A DNA stretch of 64,000 bases, from the NCBI RefSeq assembly GCF_900129225.1, contig NZ_FQUG01000002.1, positions 1-64,000 on the forward strand. The letters are read 5' to 3'. Source of the stretch: Schwartzia succinivorans DSM 10502 (GTDB lineage Bacteria; Bacillota; Negativicutes; Selenomonadales; Selenomonadaceae). Each line of letters starts with the position of its first letter. Within the stretch, counting starts at the first letter, position 1. Of the stretch, positions 31,252 to 39,987 are shown piece after piece. The notes beneath the pieces were generated by a model that had not been told where the DNA came from, searched no databases, and was given only the letters and a program-made list of their open reading frames with translations. A program made the translations under genes and the position numbers.

Positions 31252-32432
31252 TGGTAAATACGGTTTCTAAAGCTTTTAATATTGGGCGCCTTATGGCGGC
31301 TGTGTTTCTTTGTGTCTGCCTTTTGTCAGGGACTGTGTCCGCTGCGGCGATGAGGGAGCCTTCTTTAACGGCAGAGGCGGCGATTGTGGTAGAGGCGTCA
31401 ACCGGGCGTGTGGTCTATGAGAAAAACGCTGACCGCCTGATGTATCCGGCAAGTCTCACTAAAATGATGACATGTATCCTCGCAATAGAGAACGCGTCGA
31501 TGGATTCGACTGTGGTTATCAGTCCGAATGCTGCGGCAACGGAGGATACATGGCTGGATGAGTCTGCAGGGCGTGCCATCCGCATGGGCGACCTGGTGGA
31601 CGAGATGATGATTATTTCCGACAACGGCGCGGCGGTGGCGATTGCCGAGCAGATGGCATCCTCTGTTCCTGCGTTTGCGGAAAAGATGACGCAGAAGGCA
31701 CAGGCAATAGGCGCGACAAAGACGAGATTTGCAAATCCCAACGGTCTTACTGAGCTTAATCATGTAACGACGGCGCGGGATATGATGAAAATTGCGCGGT
31801 ACGGTTGGAACATTCCGGAATTCAGGCGTATTACGGGGCAGAGGAAGAAGGATATATATTTCCAGTCTCCCCGTGAGCGTGCTCTTTCGGTAGAGACAAC
31901 AAATGAGCTTCTTGGTGTTTATCCGGGCATGGCAGGGATAAAGACAGGCTGGACCAACGCCGCAGGCGGCTGCTTCGCGGGGGCGGCGACACATGGCAAT
32001 GTTACACTCATAAGTATCGTGCTGAACGCGCCTGATACAAAGGACCGCTTCAACGATACAGTAAAGCTTATGGACTATGGTTTTTCACGTGTCCGTGTGG
32101 TGAAGGGGCCTGTAAAGGAACAGATTCAAAAGGATGTATGGGTTCATGACGGTACGACCTATAAGGTTACGGCACATCCGAGGGACGATATAAAATATGT
32201 GCTTTTCGACAATGAACGTCAGGACCGCTGCTCATATCATCTGGACATGCCCCGCTTCATTCACGCGCCTATAAAGGCAGGGGATAAGGTGGGCGATCTT
32301 GTTATAACTTACGACGGAAAGGAAATGGGCCGCATAGATATGATTGCGGATGATTCAATGGGTGAGGGCTTCAGTCCGATTGGAAAGCTCATGGGCTTCG
32401 CGGAGCTCCTGCTCAGTCCGATTCTGGGATAA
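31251..32432 (+). CDS. dacF: D-alanyl-D-alanine carboxypeptidase (DacF/PBP5 type)
   Basis: This 393-residue low-molecular-weight penicillin-binding protein trims the terminal D-Ala of peptidoglycan stem peptides. A signal peptide covers about residues 1-33 (cut near VSAAA). Active-site motifs are SLTK (Ser68, Lys71), SDN (123-125) and KTG in GIKTGWTNAAGG. A C-terminal beta domain follows (about 275-370). The end of the protein is hydrophobic/amphipathic and may touch the membrane. It is translationally coupled to the thioesterase gene. Confidence 0.93.
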   Translation: MVNTVSKAFNIGRLMAAVFLCVCLLSGTVSAAAMREPSLTAEAAIVVEASTGRVVYEKNADRLMYPASLTKMMTCILAIENASMDSTVVISPNAAATEDTWLDESAGRAIRMGDLVDEMMIISDNGAAVAIAEQMASSVPAFAEKMTQKAQAIGATKTRFANPNGLTELNHVTTARDMMKIARYGWNIPEFRRITGQRKKDIYFQSPRERALSVETTNELLGVYPGMAGIKTGWTNAAGGCFAGAATHGNVTLISIVLNAPDTKDRFNDTVKLMDYGFSRVRVVKGPVKEQIQKDVWVHDGTTYKVTAHPRDDIKYVLFDNERQDRCSYHLDMPRFIHAPIKAGDKVGDLVITYDGKEMGRIDMIADDSMGEGFSPIGKLMGFAELLLSPILG

Positions 32433-32437
32433 AATGA

Positions 32438-32470
32438 ATGGCGGTAAAATGTATTTTTGCCGTCATTTTT
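32438..32470 (+). terminator. Intrinsic terminator after dacF
   Basis: ATGGCGGTAAAA pairs with TTTTTGCCGTCAT across a short loop and runs into a T-tract. Confidence 0.8.
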
Positions 32471-32527
32471 ATTTTTCTTTGTTTAATGTTGCAATATTTC
32501 ACGAAAAAGAATAAACTATACCTAGTC

Positions 32528-32556
32528 TTGTTCGAAAGGTTACACCTTTCGAACAA
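32528..32556. repeat. Perfect 13-bp hairpin with TAC loop upstream of ilvE
   Basis: TTGTTCGAAAGGT and ACCTTTCGAACAA pair perfectly around three bases. It has no T-tract and lies in the ilvE leader, so it may be an operator or RNA element, or a member of the triloop hairpin class seen elsewhere here. Confidence 0.6.
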
Positions 32557-32619
32557 TAGGAGTGGACAAGTGTATTGAATAAATCTGCTTACGCAGAAAA
32601 TTTTTTGGAGGGATTATGT

Positions 32620-33645
32620 ATGGCAAAGAAGGACATCGACTGGGGAAATATCGGTTTTGAATACCGTGTAACTGACAAGCGTTATGTCTGTAACTACAAG
32701 GATGGAAAATGGGAGGAGGGCGGCCTCACCACTGACCCGATGGTGGTTATGAGCGAGTGTGCCGGTGTTCTGCAGTATTCCCAGTCCTGCTTTGAAGGAC
32801 TCAAGGCGTACACGACGAAGAACGGAGACATCGTCTGCTTCCGGCCTGACCTCAACGCTGAGCGCATGTATGATACGGCTAAGCGTCTTGAGATGCCGCC
32901 TTTCCCGAAGGATAAATTCATAGAGGCTGTTCACGAAGTAGTAAAGGCAAACGCTGATTTCGTTCCGCCCTACGGCTCGGGAGCTACTCTCTACATCCGT
33001 CCTTACATGTTCGCGTCCAGTCCTGTTATCGGGGTTAAGCCTGCGGATGAATACCAGTTCCGCATCATCGTCATGCCTGTAGGTCCGTATTATAAGGGCG
33101 GACTTAAACCTAACGTGGTTAAAATCAGTGATTTTGACCGTGCTGCACCTCACGGAACAGGCCACATTAAGGCAGGTCTTAACTATGCAATGAGCCTTTA
33201 TGCAGGTGTTAAGGCTCATGAAGAGGGCTTTGCAGAGAATTTCTATCTCGACCCTGCGACACGCACGAAGATTGAAGAAGCAGGCGGAGCGAATATTATC
33301 TTTGTCACAAAGGACAACAAGCTCGTCGTTCCGAAGTCTCCGAGCATCCTGCCTTCTATCACCCGCCGTTCCATTGTCTATGTTGCAGAGCATTATCTCA
33401 ACATGCAGGTTGAGGAGCGTGAGGTATTCCTGAAGGAAGTTCCGGATTTTGTTGAGTGCGGAATGTGCGGTACTGCAGCGGTTATCTCTCCTGTCGGTAA
33501 AATCAACGACCACGGAAAAGAAATCTGCTTTGCAAGCGGAATGGAGACAGCAGGTCCTGTCATCACCAAGCTCTATGAGACACTTACAGGCATCCAGATG
33601 GGCTCCGTTGAGGCACCTGAGGGCTGGATTCATAAGATTGACTGA
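32620..33645 (+). CDS. ilvE: Branched-chain amino acid aminotransferase
   Basis: This PLP fold-type IV enzyme exchanges amino groups between glutamate and Leu, Ile or Val. The start MAKKDIDWG has GGAGGG upstream and gives 341 residues. The PLP lysine lies in GTGHIKAGLNYAMSL; SQSCFEGLKAY, SPSILPSITRRS and ECGMCGTAAVISPVG are conserved blocks of the type-2 IlvE group. It is monocistronic: the next gene is separated by a hairpin terminator. Confidence 0.95.
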   Translation: MAKKDIDWGNIGFEYRVTDKRYVCNYKDGKWEEGGLTTDPMVVMSECAGVLQYSQSCFEGLKAYTTKNGDIVCFRPDLNAERMYDTAKRLEMPPFPKDKFIEAVHEVVKANADFVPPYGSGATLYIRPYMFASSPVIGVKPADEYQFRIIVMPVGPYYKGGLKPNVVKISDFDRAAPHGTGHIKAGLNYAMSLYAGVKAHEEGFAENFYLDPATRTKIEEAGGANIIFVTKDNKLVVPKSPSILPSITRRSIVYVAEHYLNMQVEEREVFLKEVPDFVECGMCGTAAVISPVGKINDHGKEICFASGMETAGPVITKLYETLTGIQMGSVEAPEGWIHKID

Positions 33646-33665
33646 TATGACAGCATAATTTGCTA

Positions 33666-33717
33666 AAATCCCCTTTCTAAGGTACACTTTAGTACATTGG
33701 AAAGGGGATTTATTTTT
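33666..33717 (+). terminator. Terminator hairpin whose 3' arm holds the yhdT ribosome binding site
   Basis: AAATCCCCTTTC (33666-33677) pairs perfectly with GAAAGGGGATTT (33700-33711); the loop contains a smaller GTAC/GTAC pair. A TATTTTT run follows and the yhdT ATG comes immediately after it. The only Shine-Dalgarno-like sequence (AAAGGGG) is inside the 3' arm, so folding would both stop transcription and hide the site. Confidence 0.75.
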
Positions 33718-33978
33718 ATGTCTGAAAAAGAAAAGTTCCGGCAGATATGCCGTGAAGCCGGGTGGACCGGAGCAGCTCTCGCCGCGCTTATAGTGTTTTG
33801 GCTTTTTGCTGGCTTTGGGCTGAAGGATTCATCCATCGAAATCTTTCACATGCCGCTTTGGGCGGTCATGTCCAGCTTCGGAGTATGGATTTTTACAATC
33901 CTTCTGGTGAAGTGTCTCACGTCCTTCGTGTTCCGTGATATGCCGCTGGATGAGAAGGAGGACAGCCATGCAGAATGA
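33718..33978 (+). CDS. yhdT: YhdT family small membrane protein
   Basis: This 86-residue protein has two membrane helices (about 17-36 and 50-71). It matches the DUF997/YhdT family, which in Proteobacteria and Firmicutes is encoded next to the sodium/pantothenate symporter, as here. The start MSEKEKF follows a T-tract, with AAAGGGG in the hairpin arm as binding site. It overlaps panF by 11 bases. It is probably an accessory subunit of the symporter, a role inferred from gene order. Confidence 0.85.
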   Translation: MSEKEKFRQICREAGWTGAALAALIVFWLFAGFGLKDSSIEIFHMPLWAVMSSFGVWIFTILLVKCLTSFVFRDMPLDEKEDSHAE

Positions 33979-35461
33979 AGGGAATCTTATGTCGCTTCTG
34001 CCGCTGCTGCTTTTCATGAGCGCCATGATAGGAATCGGATTTTATGTGCGTCATAAGCAGGAGCAGGGCGGTTCAGGAAATTTTGTGCAGCAGTATTTTA
34101 TCGGAAATCATGACCTCGGCGGTTTTGTTCTTGCCATGACGACTGTCGCAACCTACAGCTCTGTAAGCTCCTTCGTGGGCGGCCCCGGCATGGCGTGGAA
34201 AATCGGCTTTGGATGGATTTACATGGCTGTGGTTCAGGTCACGGCAATTTTCCTCGTGCTGGGTATTTTTGGTAAGCGCGTTGCTCTTTTGTCGAGGAAG
34301 TTTAACGCGGTTACTGTGGTTGACATTATCCGTGAGCGCTTCCGCTCTGATTTTCTCGCGGGCATGGCAGCGTTTATCATAGTTTTGTTTTTCTGTGGGA
34401 CAATGACGGCGCAGTTCGTTGGCGGCGCAAAGCTTTTCTCCACTGTAACGGGCTACAGCTATGAGATGGGATTACTGCTGTTCGGTCTTGTTGTCGTCGT
34501 TTACACGACTGTCGGAGGCTTCCGGGCTGTTGCTTTAACTGATACCTGCTGTGCAATCATGATGATGATCGGCATCGTTCTGCTTTTCTCCTGTGTGCTT
34601 GATGCAGGTGGCGGATATACTGCCATTATGGAAAGTATTCATGCAAATCATCCTGAGATGCTTGAACCGCTGTCGGCAGGCAACATGCCCGTCGGACTTT
34701 ATCTTACCCAGTGGCTTCTGGTGGGTATCTTCACTATCGCGCTGCCTCAGTCCGTAGTCCGCGGTATCAGCTACAAGGATACGAAAAGCCTTCACCGTGC
34801 AATGATTATCGGTACAGTTGTGGTGGGCTTTATGAATATCGGCGTGAATTTTACGGGCATTCTTGCCCACGGCGTTCTCACAGGCTCTCTTGAAAGCTAC
34901 GGCGGCGTTGATTACATAATTCCAAAGACGATAGTCGCTTCAATGCCGTCGTATCTTGTGGGCTTTGCCATTATAGGGCCTCTTGCGGCATCGGTATCGA
35001 CGATATCGGGACTTCTTATAGTGGCATCCTCAGCTATCATAAAGGACGTTTACCTTCATCAGAAGAAAAAGGAAGGGAAGGCGGTTCCAGATAAAAAGCT
35101 GCGCTTCCTTTCGATGCTGGCAACGGCTGTTATCGGTGCGGCAGTGTTCTTTATCGCGCTGACGCCTCCAAGCCTTATCTGGATTATCAATATGTTTGCC
35201 TTCGGAGGACTTGAAACGGCGTTCTTCTGGACATTGCTTCTCGGCCTTTTCTGGAAAAAGGCAAACCGTCTCGGCGCGCTGCTTTCAATGGGCGGCGGTA
35301 CGCTTGCATACTGCGTAACGCAGTTTTTGGGCTTTAAGATAATGGGGCTTCATCAGATTGCCATCGGTATCACGGTGTCGCTGATTTTCTTCCTCGTAGG
35401 TTCTTATTTTGGTAAACCAACGGAAAGAGAAGTGCTGAAGGAATTCTTTCCTGAGGCATAA
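33968..35461 (+). CDS. panF: Sodium/pantothenate symporter
   Basis: This 497-residue sodium:solute symporter (SSSF family) imports pantothenate with Na+. About 12-13 membrane helices are visible. Family signatures are FIGNHDLGGFVLAMTTVATY, SSFVGGPGMAWKIGFGW, and VYTTVGGFRAVALTDTC. The ATG used (MQNEGNLMSL) has AAGGAGG and overlaps yhdT. Pantothenate as substrate is deduced from family resemblance and the YhdT partner; related carriers for proline or other solutes cannot be ruled out. Confidence 0.88.
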   Translation: MQNEGNLMSLLPLLLFMSAMIGIGFYVRHKQEQGGSGNFVQQYFIGNHDLGGFVLAMTTVATYSSVSSFVGGPGMAWKIGFGWIYMAVVQVTAIFLVLGIFGKRVALLSRKFNAVTVVDIIRERFRSDFLAGMAAFIIVLFFCGTMTAQFVGGAKLFSTVTGYSYEMGLLLFGLVVVVYTTVGGFRAVALTDTCCAIMMMIGIVLLFSCVLDAGGGYTAIMESIHANHPEMLEPLSAGNMPVGLYLTQWLLVGIFTIALPQSVVRGISYKDTKSLHRAMIIGTVVVGFMNIGVNFTGILAHGVLTGSLESYGGVDYIIPKTIVASMPSYLVGFAIIGPLAASVSTISGLLIVASSAIIKDVYLHQKKKEGKAVPDKKLRFLSMLATAVIGAAVFFIALTPPSLIWIINMFAFGGLETAFFWTLLLGLFWKKANRLGALLSMGGGTLAYCVTQFLGFKIMGLHQIAIGITVSLIFFLVGSYFGKPTEREVLKEFFPEA

Positions 35462-35477
35462 ATATCATGGAAAAATA

Positions 35478-35527
35478 AAATGGGACAGTCACGCTGAGCT
35501 TTTAGCCCGGTATGACTGTCCCGTTTT
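35478..35527. terminator. Bidirectional terminator between panF and clpX
   Basis: GGACAGTCA (35484-35492) pairs with TGACTGTCC (35514-35522) around a folded loop, with A-rich and T-rich flanks. The two genes are convergent. Confidence 0.8.
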
Positions 35528-35529
35528 GA

Positions 35530-36864
35530 TTATTCTTCCGTCTTCGCGGCGGTCTTTTTTGTTTTCTTTGGTGTGTCCTGCTTGTTTGCAGGGCGGATTT
35601 CAGGCTGTGCGCCCTTCGTTATGCAGTCCTCCGTGATGCGGACGATACGCGGTTCATCAGAGCGTGGAATGTCGAACATGATGTCCAGCATGACGTCCTC
35701 GATGATACCCTTGAGGCTTCGTGCGCCTGTCTTGCGCTTGATGGCTTCTTTTGCGACAGCCCGCAGGGCAGCATCATCAAATTCAAGCTCCACGTTGTCC
35801 ATTTCAAGAAGCTTCTGATACTGACGGACAGGAGCGTTGACCGGCTCCGTAAGAATGCGGAGAAGCGCATCTTCGTCAAGGGTTTCAAGGGTGCAGATAA
35901 CAGGAAGGCGTCCGATAATCTCCGGAATAATTCCGTATTTCATGAGATCCTGGGGCGTTACCTGACGGAGAAGGTCGTCGAATTTCGGCTTGTCGTTCTC
36001 TCCCTCGACCTTCGCACCGAAGCCGATGCTGGCCTCGGATTTCTGCAGACGCTTTTCGATGATTTTGTCGATACCTACGAAAGCACCGCCGACGATGAAC
36101 AAAATGTTCTGGGTGTTGACCTTGATGGTCGGAGCTTCAGGGTGCTTGCGCTGCCCGCGTGCGGTGAACTCAACAATACTGCCTTCAAGCATTTTGAGAA
36201 GTGCCTGCTGTGTTCCCTCATGGCCCGGGTCTGCGGTGATGGAATTATTTTCTCCTGACTTTCTGGCAATTTTATCAAATTCGTCGAGATAAATGATACC
36301 GTGCTCAGTGCGGTCAATGTCCTTGTCTGCAGCGTAATAGAGATTTCTTACGGCAACCTCGACATCGGCGCCTACGAAGCCTGCCTCGGTGAGGCTTGAA
36401 GCATCCGTTACGGCGAAGGGGATATCAAGAAGCTGGGAGAGGTGCGAAAGAAGTGCTGTCTTGCCGCAGCCCGAAGGGCCGAGCATGATGACATTGGATT
36501 TTTCAATCTCTGTTCCATCGGAGTGCTCATAGCCGTATTTCATACGCTTGTAATGGTTGTAGACGGCGACGGAAAGAATTTTTTTCGCATGGTCCTGATT
36601 TATGATGTATTTGTCGAGATATTCCTTTACCACGTGCGGCTTTGTTTTCTCAAGAGATGTGGCAAGCGCGTCGGTAAAATCCTTCTTCTCGTGCTCGGCA
36701 GTTTCCTGTTCGTGAGCTTCGAGAAAATGATATATGTCTTCAATACAGTTTTTGCAGATGGCAAAACCGGACTGCGGGTCGAAGATAGGCATATCATATT
36801 GGTTCTTTATCGTTACGAGGCGCTTGCAGAAGCTGCAGACGTGCTGCATCGGTGCTTTTGGCAT
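35530..36864 (-). CDS. clpX: ClpX-type AAA+ unfoldase, divergent
   Basis: This 444-residue unfoldase feeds substrates to ClpP. The N-terminal zinc domain has C10, C13, C37 and C40. Walker A is GPSGCGKT (129-136) and Walker B IIYLDEFDK (190-198). An IGF loop (SIGFGAKV) for ClpP docking and an RKH loop (RGQRKHPEAP) are present. Pore loop 1 reads GFVG (162-165) instead of GYVG, and the following residues are ADVE rather than EDVE. No clpP or tig lies next to it, unlike most clpX genes, so it may be a second, specialised ClpX. The C-terminus is Lys/Thr-rich. Confidence 0.88.
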   Translation of the reverse strand: MPKAPMQHVCSFCKRLVTIKNQYDMPIFDPQSGFAICKNCIEDIYHFLEAHEQETAEHEKKDFTDALATSLEKTKPHVVKEYLDKYIINQDHAKKILSVAVYNHYKRMKYGYEHSDGTEIEKSNVIMLGPSGCGKTALLSHLSQLLDIPFAVTDASSLTEAGFVGADVEVAVRNLYYAADKDIDRTEHGIIYLDEFDKIARKSGENNSITADPGHEGTQQALLKMLEGSIVEFTARGQRKHPEAPTIKVNTQNILFIVGGAFVGIDKIIEKRLQKSEASIGFGAKVEGENDKPKFDDLLRQVTPQDLMKYGIIPEIIGRLPVICTLETLDEDALLRILTEPVNAPVRQYQKLLEMDNVELEFDDAALRAVAKEAIKRKTGARSLKGIIEDVMLDIMFDIPRSDEPRIVRITEDCITKGAQPEIRPANKQDTPKKTKKTAAKTEE

Positions 36865-37064
36865 ATTTTTCCCTCCATGTGGTTGTTCCTCTTTAATAGA
36901 GATAGATAATCTATTTTATTATGGGTGTTTTTTGTGATTTTTTCAAGGGAAATTTACACGCTTTCAGGTTATCAAATCATATTTTCCGTGGTATTATATA
37001 TAGATGTAGAGAAGGATATACTTAATCAAAGGGTGTATCAAAACAGAAAAGGGGTTTTTGTCAG

Positions 37065-37418
37065 ATGAAAACAGCAGATTATTATTCCCAGCTTTTCAGT
37101 GCTCTCCGTCTCCGCCGTCATAAGCTTTCCCAGAAGGAAGCATATGACCGCCGTGCATTTGCGGCTGTAAGCAGCGCTGTCCGTAACGATTTTGCGGCTG
37201 CAAAAAGAACAGTCGCTGAGCTTGCTGCCGATGACGACATGGGACGTCTGAAGGCACTCGTTGCTGCCGGATACTCTCTCCATTCCTGGACACATGAAGG
37301 AGCAAAGGGTGAAAAATTCGGAAAGAATGCAGAGCTCTCTCTTTATTTCAGCCGTGCAGGACAGGGCATCAAGGCCGTCAGCGGCAACCGTGTTGAGGTA
37401 TATCTGAAGCAGCGCTGA
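37065..37418 (+). CDS. Hypothetical protein, 117 residues
   Basis: This basic, mainly helical protein starts MKTADYYSQLFSALRLRRHK and ends with AGQGIKAVSGNRVEVYLKQR. There is no signal peptide or membrane helix. I do not recognise a family. A promoter-like TTATCA-17-TATTAT lies about 70 bases upstream, and a short A/G-rich leader with AAAAGGGG precedes the ATG. It diverges from clpX and is followed by the rpmE promoter 12 bases after its stop. Codon use is like its neighbours, so it is probably a real gene. Confidence 0.6.
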   Translation: MKTADYYSQLFSALRLRRHKLSQKEAYDRRAFAAVSSAVRNDFAAAKRTVAELAADDDMGRLKALVAAGYSLHSWTHEGAKGEKFGKNAELSLYFSRAGQGIKAVSGNRVEVYLKQR

Positions 37419-37429
37419 GGATAAACTCC

Positions 37430-37458
37430 TTGACAGCTTTGCCTCTTTCATGTAAGAT
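37430..37458 (+). promoter_or_regulatory. Promoter of rpmE
   Basis: A perfect TTGACA, a 17-base spacer and TAAGAT lie 130-160 bases before rpmE, leaving a long leader. Confidence 0.8.
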
Positions 37459-37464
37459 AATGAA

Positions 37465-37589
37465 TTACGAGTAGACGAATTGTCGTCCGCTCGCAGGAGA
37501 CCCGATTCCCCTACACGGGATACGGGAAAACCAAGCGTACGCATAGTGTGCTTGTATCTTTACCCAGTAGGGGAAAGCGAGGTGTAAAA
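37465..37589 (+). ncRNA. Structured rpmE leader, candidate L31 autoregulatory RNA
   Basis: TTCCCCTAC (37506-37514) pairs perfectly with GTAGGGGAA (37567-37575), closing a loop that contains a second hairpin at about 37532-37554 (CAAGC/GCTTG with wobble extension). The 3' arm ends a few bases before the ribosome binding site (GCGAGG) of rpmE. Leaders that bind ribosomal protein L31 are known in several Firmicutes and other phyla. Here the identification rests on position and pairing, not on a covariance model. Confidence 0.6.
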
Positions 37590-37790
37590 ATGAAAGAAGG
37601 AATTCATCCGGAGTTTTTCGAAGCTACGGTAGTCTGCGGCTGCGGCAATACGTTCAAGACGGGCTCCACGCAGAAAGAGCTGCATGTCGATGTCTGCTCC
37701 AAGTGCCACCCGTTCTTCACGGGACGTCAGCGCGGTCAGGCTAAGGGCGGTCGTATCGAGCGCTTCAAGCAGCGTTACAGCAAAGATTGA
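37590..37790 (+). CDS. rpmE: Ribosomal protein L31 (zinc-binding type)
   Basis: This 66-residue 50S subunit protein starts [20 protein letters not shown] and contains C16, C18, C36 and C39, the C+ form that binds zinc. [12 protein letters not shown] and the basic [12 protein letters not shown] tail are standard. Longer frames into the leader were rejected. A terminator follows. Confidence 0.97.
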   Translation: MKEGIHPEFFEATVVCGCGNTFKTGSTQKELHVDVCSKCHPFFTGRQRGQAKGGRIERFKQRYSKD

Positions 37791-37796
37791 TGGTTG

Positions 37797-37828
37797 GAGG
37801 CAGGGCAGCGTTGTCCTGCCTCTTTTTT
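37797..37828 (+). terminator. Intrinsic terminator after rpmE
   Basis: GAGGCAGGGCA pairs with TGTCCTGCCTC around GCGT and is followed by six T. Confidence 0.92.
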
Positions 37829-37873
37829 GTTTTGATTATATGATATCGGCAATCCTTTTGAGGAGGGTTTCTG

Positions 37874-38863
37874 TTGAGTAATAAATATGTGCAGCGTGAT
37901 TCCGGCTCATGCCTGATGGTGGGGGGACAGGCTGTTATCGAGGGAGTAATGATGCGCGGAAACGGCAAGGTCGCGACTGCTGTGCGCGAGCCGGGCGGAC
38001 GCATTACCGTTGATGTGCATCCTGTCAATTCCATCAGTGAAAGATTTCCCGTGCTGAAGCTGCCCTTCCTTCGCGGGGTGGTTGCTTTGGGCGAATCACT
38101 GGTTTTGGGATTGAAATCCCTTTCCTATTCGGCACAGATGGCAGGAGAAGAGGACGAGCAGCTTTCGGATACGGAGCTTGCAGGGACTATGATTTTTGCC
38201 CTGGCTCTTGCAATGGTGCTTTTTGTGGCTATACCTACGGGAGCGGCGAAGCTTTTCGCGGAGATTACCACTGACCCCATTGCGCTTAACCTGATGGAGG
38301 GTGTTCTCAGGCTTTTGATTTTTCTTGGATATCTTTGGGGTATATCCCGAATGAAGGATATCTATCGTGTGTTTCAGTATCACGGCGCGGAGCATAAGAC
38401 AATCCACGCCTATGAGGCAGGAGGCCCTCTGACCGTTGAGAATGTGCAGCGTTTTCCGCGCCTTCATCCGCGCTGCGGAACGTCATTCCTTTTGATAGTA
38501 ATGATTGTGAGTATTTTCGTGTTTGCGTTTCTGGGATGGCCTGATCTTGTGACACGCATTGTGAGCCGTATACTTTTGATGCCGGTGGTGGCAGGCGTTT
38601 CCTATGAATTTATCCGTCTTGCCGGGCGTTCGGACAATGCTATTGTAGGGCTGGCCACAAAGCCCGGACTATGGCTGCAGAAGCTGACCACCAATCCGCC
38701 TGCCGATGAGATGGTGGAGGTGGCAATCGCATCCCTTGCGGCTGTGCTTCCTGAGGAAGAGCGTGTGAGGATGGGGCTTCCTGCAAAGGAGACTGAGGAG
38801 CAGACGGAAAAATCCGATGAAGCTACAGAGGCTCAGGCTGCGGCAGCGGTATCAGCGGAGTAA
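37874..38863 (+). CDS. yqhQ: DUF1385 membrane protein (YqhQ)
   Basis: This 329-residue protein starts at a TTG with GAGGAGG upstream. The N-terminal VGGQAVIEGVMMRGNGKVAT is the DUF1385 signature; FQYHGAEHKTIHAYEAGGPL and HPRCGTSFLLIVM follow. About four membrane helices are visible (roughly 102-122, 140-158, 205-225 and 230-250). It is usually found next to rpmE and prfA in Firmicutes, as here; the molecular role is unsettled. The C-terminal Glu/Ala-rich tail is variable. Confidence 0.88.
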   Translation: MSNKYVQRDSGSCLMVGGQAVIEGVMMRGNGKVATAVREPGGRITVDVHPVNSISERFPVLKLPFLRGVVALGESLVLGLKSLSYSAQMAGEEDEQLSDTELAGTMIFALALAMVLFVAIPTGAAKLFAEITTDPIALNLMEGVLRLLIFLGYLWGISRMKDIYRVFQYHGAEHKTIHAYEAGGPLTVENVQRFPRLHPRCGTSFLLIVMIVSIFVFAFLGWPDLVTRIVSRILLMPVVAGVSYEFIRLAGRSDNAIVGLATKPGLWLQKLTTNPPADEMVEVAIASLAAVLPEEERVRMGLPAKETEEQTEKSDEATEAQAAAAVSAE

Positions 38864-38898
38864 CATATTAGTATTGGAAGATTTTGGAGAGAGTAAGC

Positions 38899-39966
38899 TT
38901 GCTGGAGAAATTACAGGCAGTAGAAGATAAATACAGAGAGCTTGAGTCAATGCTCAGCGATCCGGATGTGCTCGCTGATATGAGCAGATGGCAGCGTGTG
39001 AACAAGGAGCACGCTGCCATGACTCCGGTGGTGGAAAAGTTTCGGGAATACCGCAGAATCGTCAGTGAAATCGAGGATGCTGAGGCAATGTATGACGAGA
39101 AGCTTGACGATGATATGCGCGCTCTTGTCATGGCAGAGCTGGCGGAGCTTCGCCCGCAGCGGGAGGCTCTTGAGCAGGAGCTTCCTGTGCTGCTTTTGCC
39201 TAAGGATCCCAATGACGCGAAAAATGTTATTGTAGAGATTCGGGGCGGAGTCGGCGGTGAGGAGGCCGCGCTTTTTGCCGGGGATTTATTCCGCATGTAC
39301 ACCCGCTACGCGGAGAAGCAGGGATGGCATGTGTCTCTCTTGGATTCTAACCCTACGGAGCTTGGCGGCTTCAAGGAGGTAGCCTTTTCCATAGAAGGCT
39401 ACGGCGCTTTCAGCCGCATGAAATACGAGAGCGGAACGCACCGTGTTCAGCGTGTTCCTGCCACGGAATCCCAGGGACGTATACACACCTCTGCCGTTAC
39501 GGTGGCAGTGCTTCCGGAAGCGGAAGAGGTAGAGGTTGAAATCAAGGCGGAGGACATAAGGATAGATACCTATTGTGCCCACGGTGCAGGCGGTCAGTAT
39601 GTCAACCGTACGGAGACGGCGGTGCGTATTACGCATTTCCCCACGGGAATCGTGGTGCAGTGTCAGGACGAAAAATCCCAGCTCAAAAACAAGGAGCAGG
39701 CGATGCGTGTTCTGCGCGCGAGGGTTTATGAGCAGAAGCAGCAGGAGCAGAACGATGCAATGGCGGCGGACAGAAAGAGTCAGGTGGGCTCGGGCGACCG
39801 CAGTGAGCGTATCCGTACGTATAATTTCCCTCAGGGACGCGTGACGGATCATCGAATCGGGCTCACTCTGCACAAGCTGGACACGGTTTTGAACGGAGAG
39901 CTTGATGAGCTTTTGAACGCTCTCATTACTGCCGACCAGGCAGAAAAAATGAAGCAGATGAATTAA
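38899..39966 (+). CDS. prfA: Peptide chain release factor 1
   Basis: RF1 recognises UAA and UAG stop codons and triggers peptide release. The TTG at 38899 with GGAGAGAG upstream gives 355 residues beginning [12 protein letters not shown] (first residue Met), matching typical lengths; an earlier TTG at 38884 is less likely. The stop-codon reading motif PAT lies in [10 protein letters not shown], and the catalytic GGQ (about 231-233) in [16 protein letters not shown]. prmC, which methylates this Gln, follows 21 bases later. Confidence 0.97.
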   Translation: MLEKLQAVEDKYRELESMLSDPDVLADMSRWQRVNKEHAAMTPVVEKFREYRRIVSEIEDAEAMYDEKLDDDMRALVMAELAELRPQREALEQELPVLLLPKDPNDAKNVIVEIRGGVGGEEAALFAGDLFRMYTRYAEKQGWHVSLLDSNPTELGGFKEVAFSIEGYGAFSRMKYESGTHRVQRVPATESQGRIHTSAVTVAVLPEAEEVEVEIKAEDIRIDTYCAHGAGGQYVNRTETAVRITHFPTGIVVQCQDEKSQLKNKEQAMRVLRARVYEQKQQEQNDAMAADRKSQVGSGDRSERIRTYNFPQGRVTDHRIGLTLHKLDTVLNGELDELLNALITADQAEKMKQMN

Positions 39967-39987
39967 GGAAAAGACAGGTCGGACGAT

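Noticed and set aside
32433-32619. T-box or leucine leader before ilvE
   Set aside because: No GGTGG-type T-box motif and no leader peptide with Leu/Ile/Val runs was found; only a palindromic hairpin is present.
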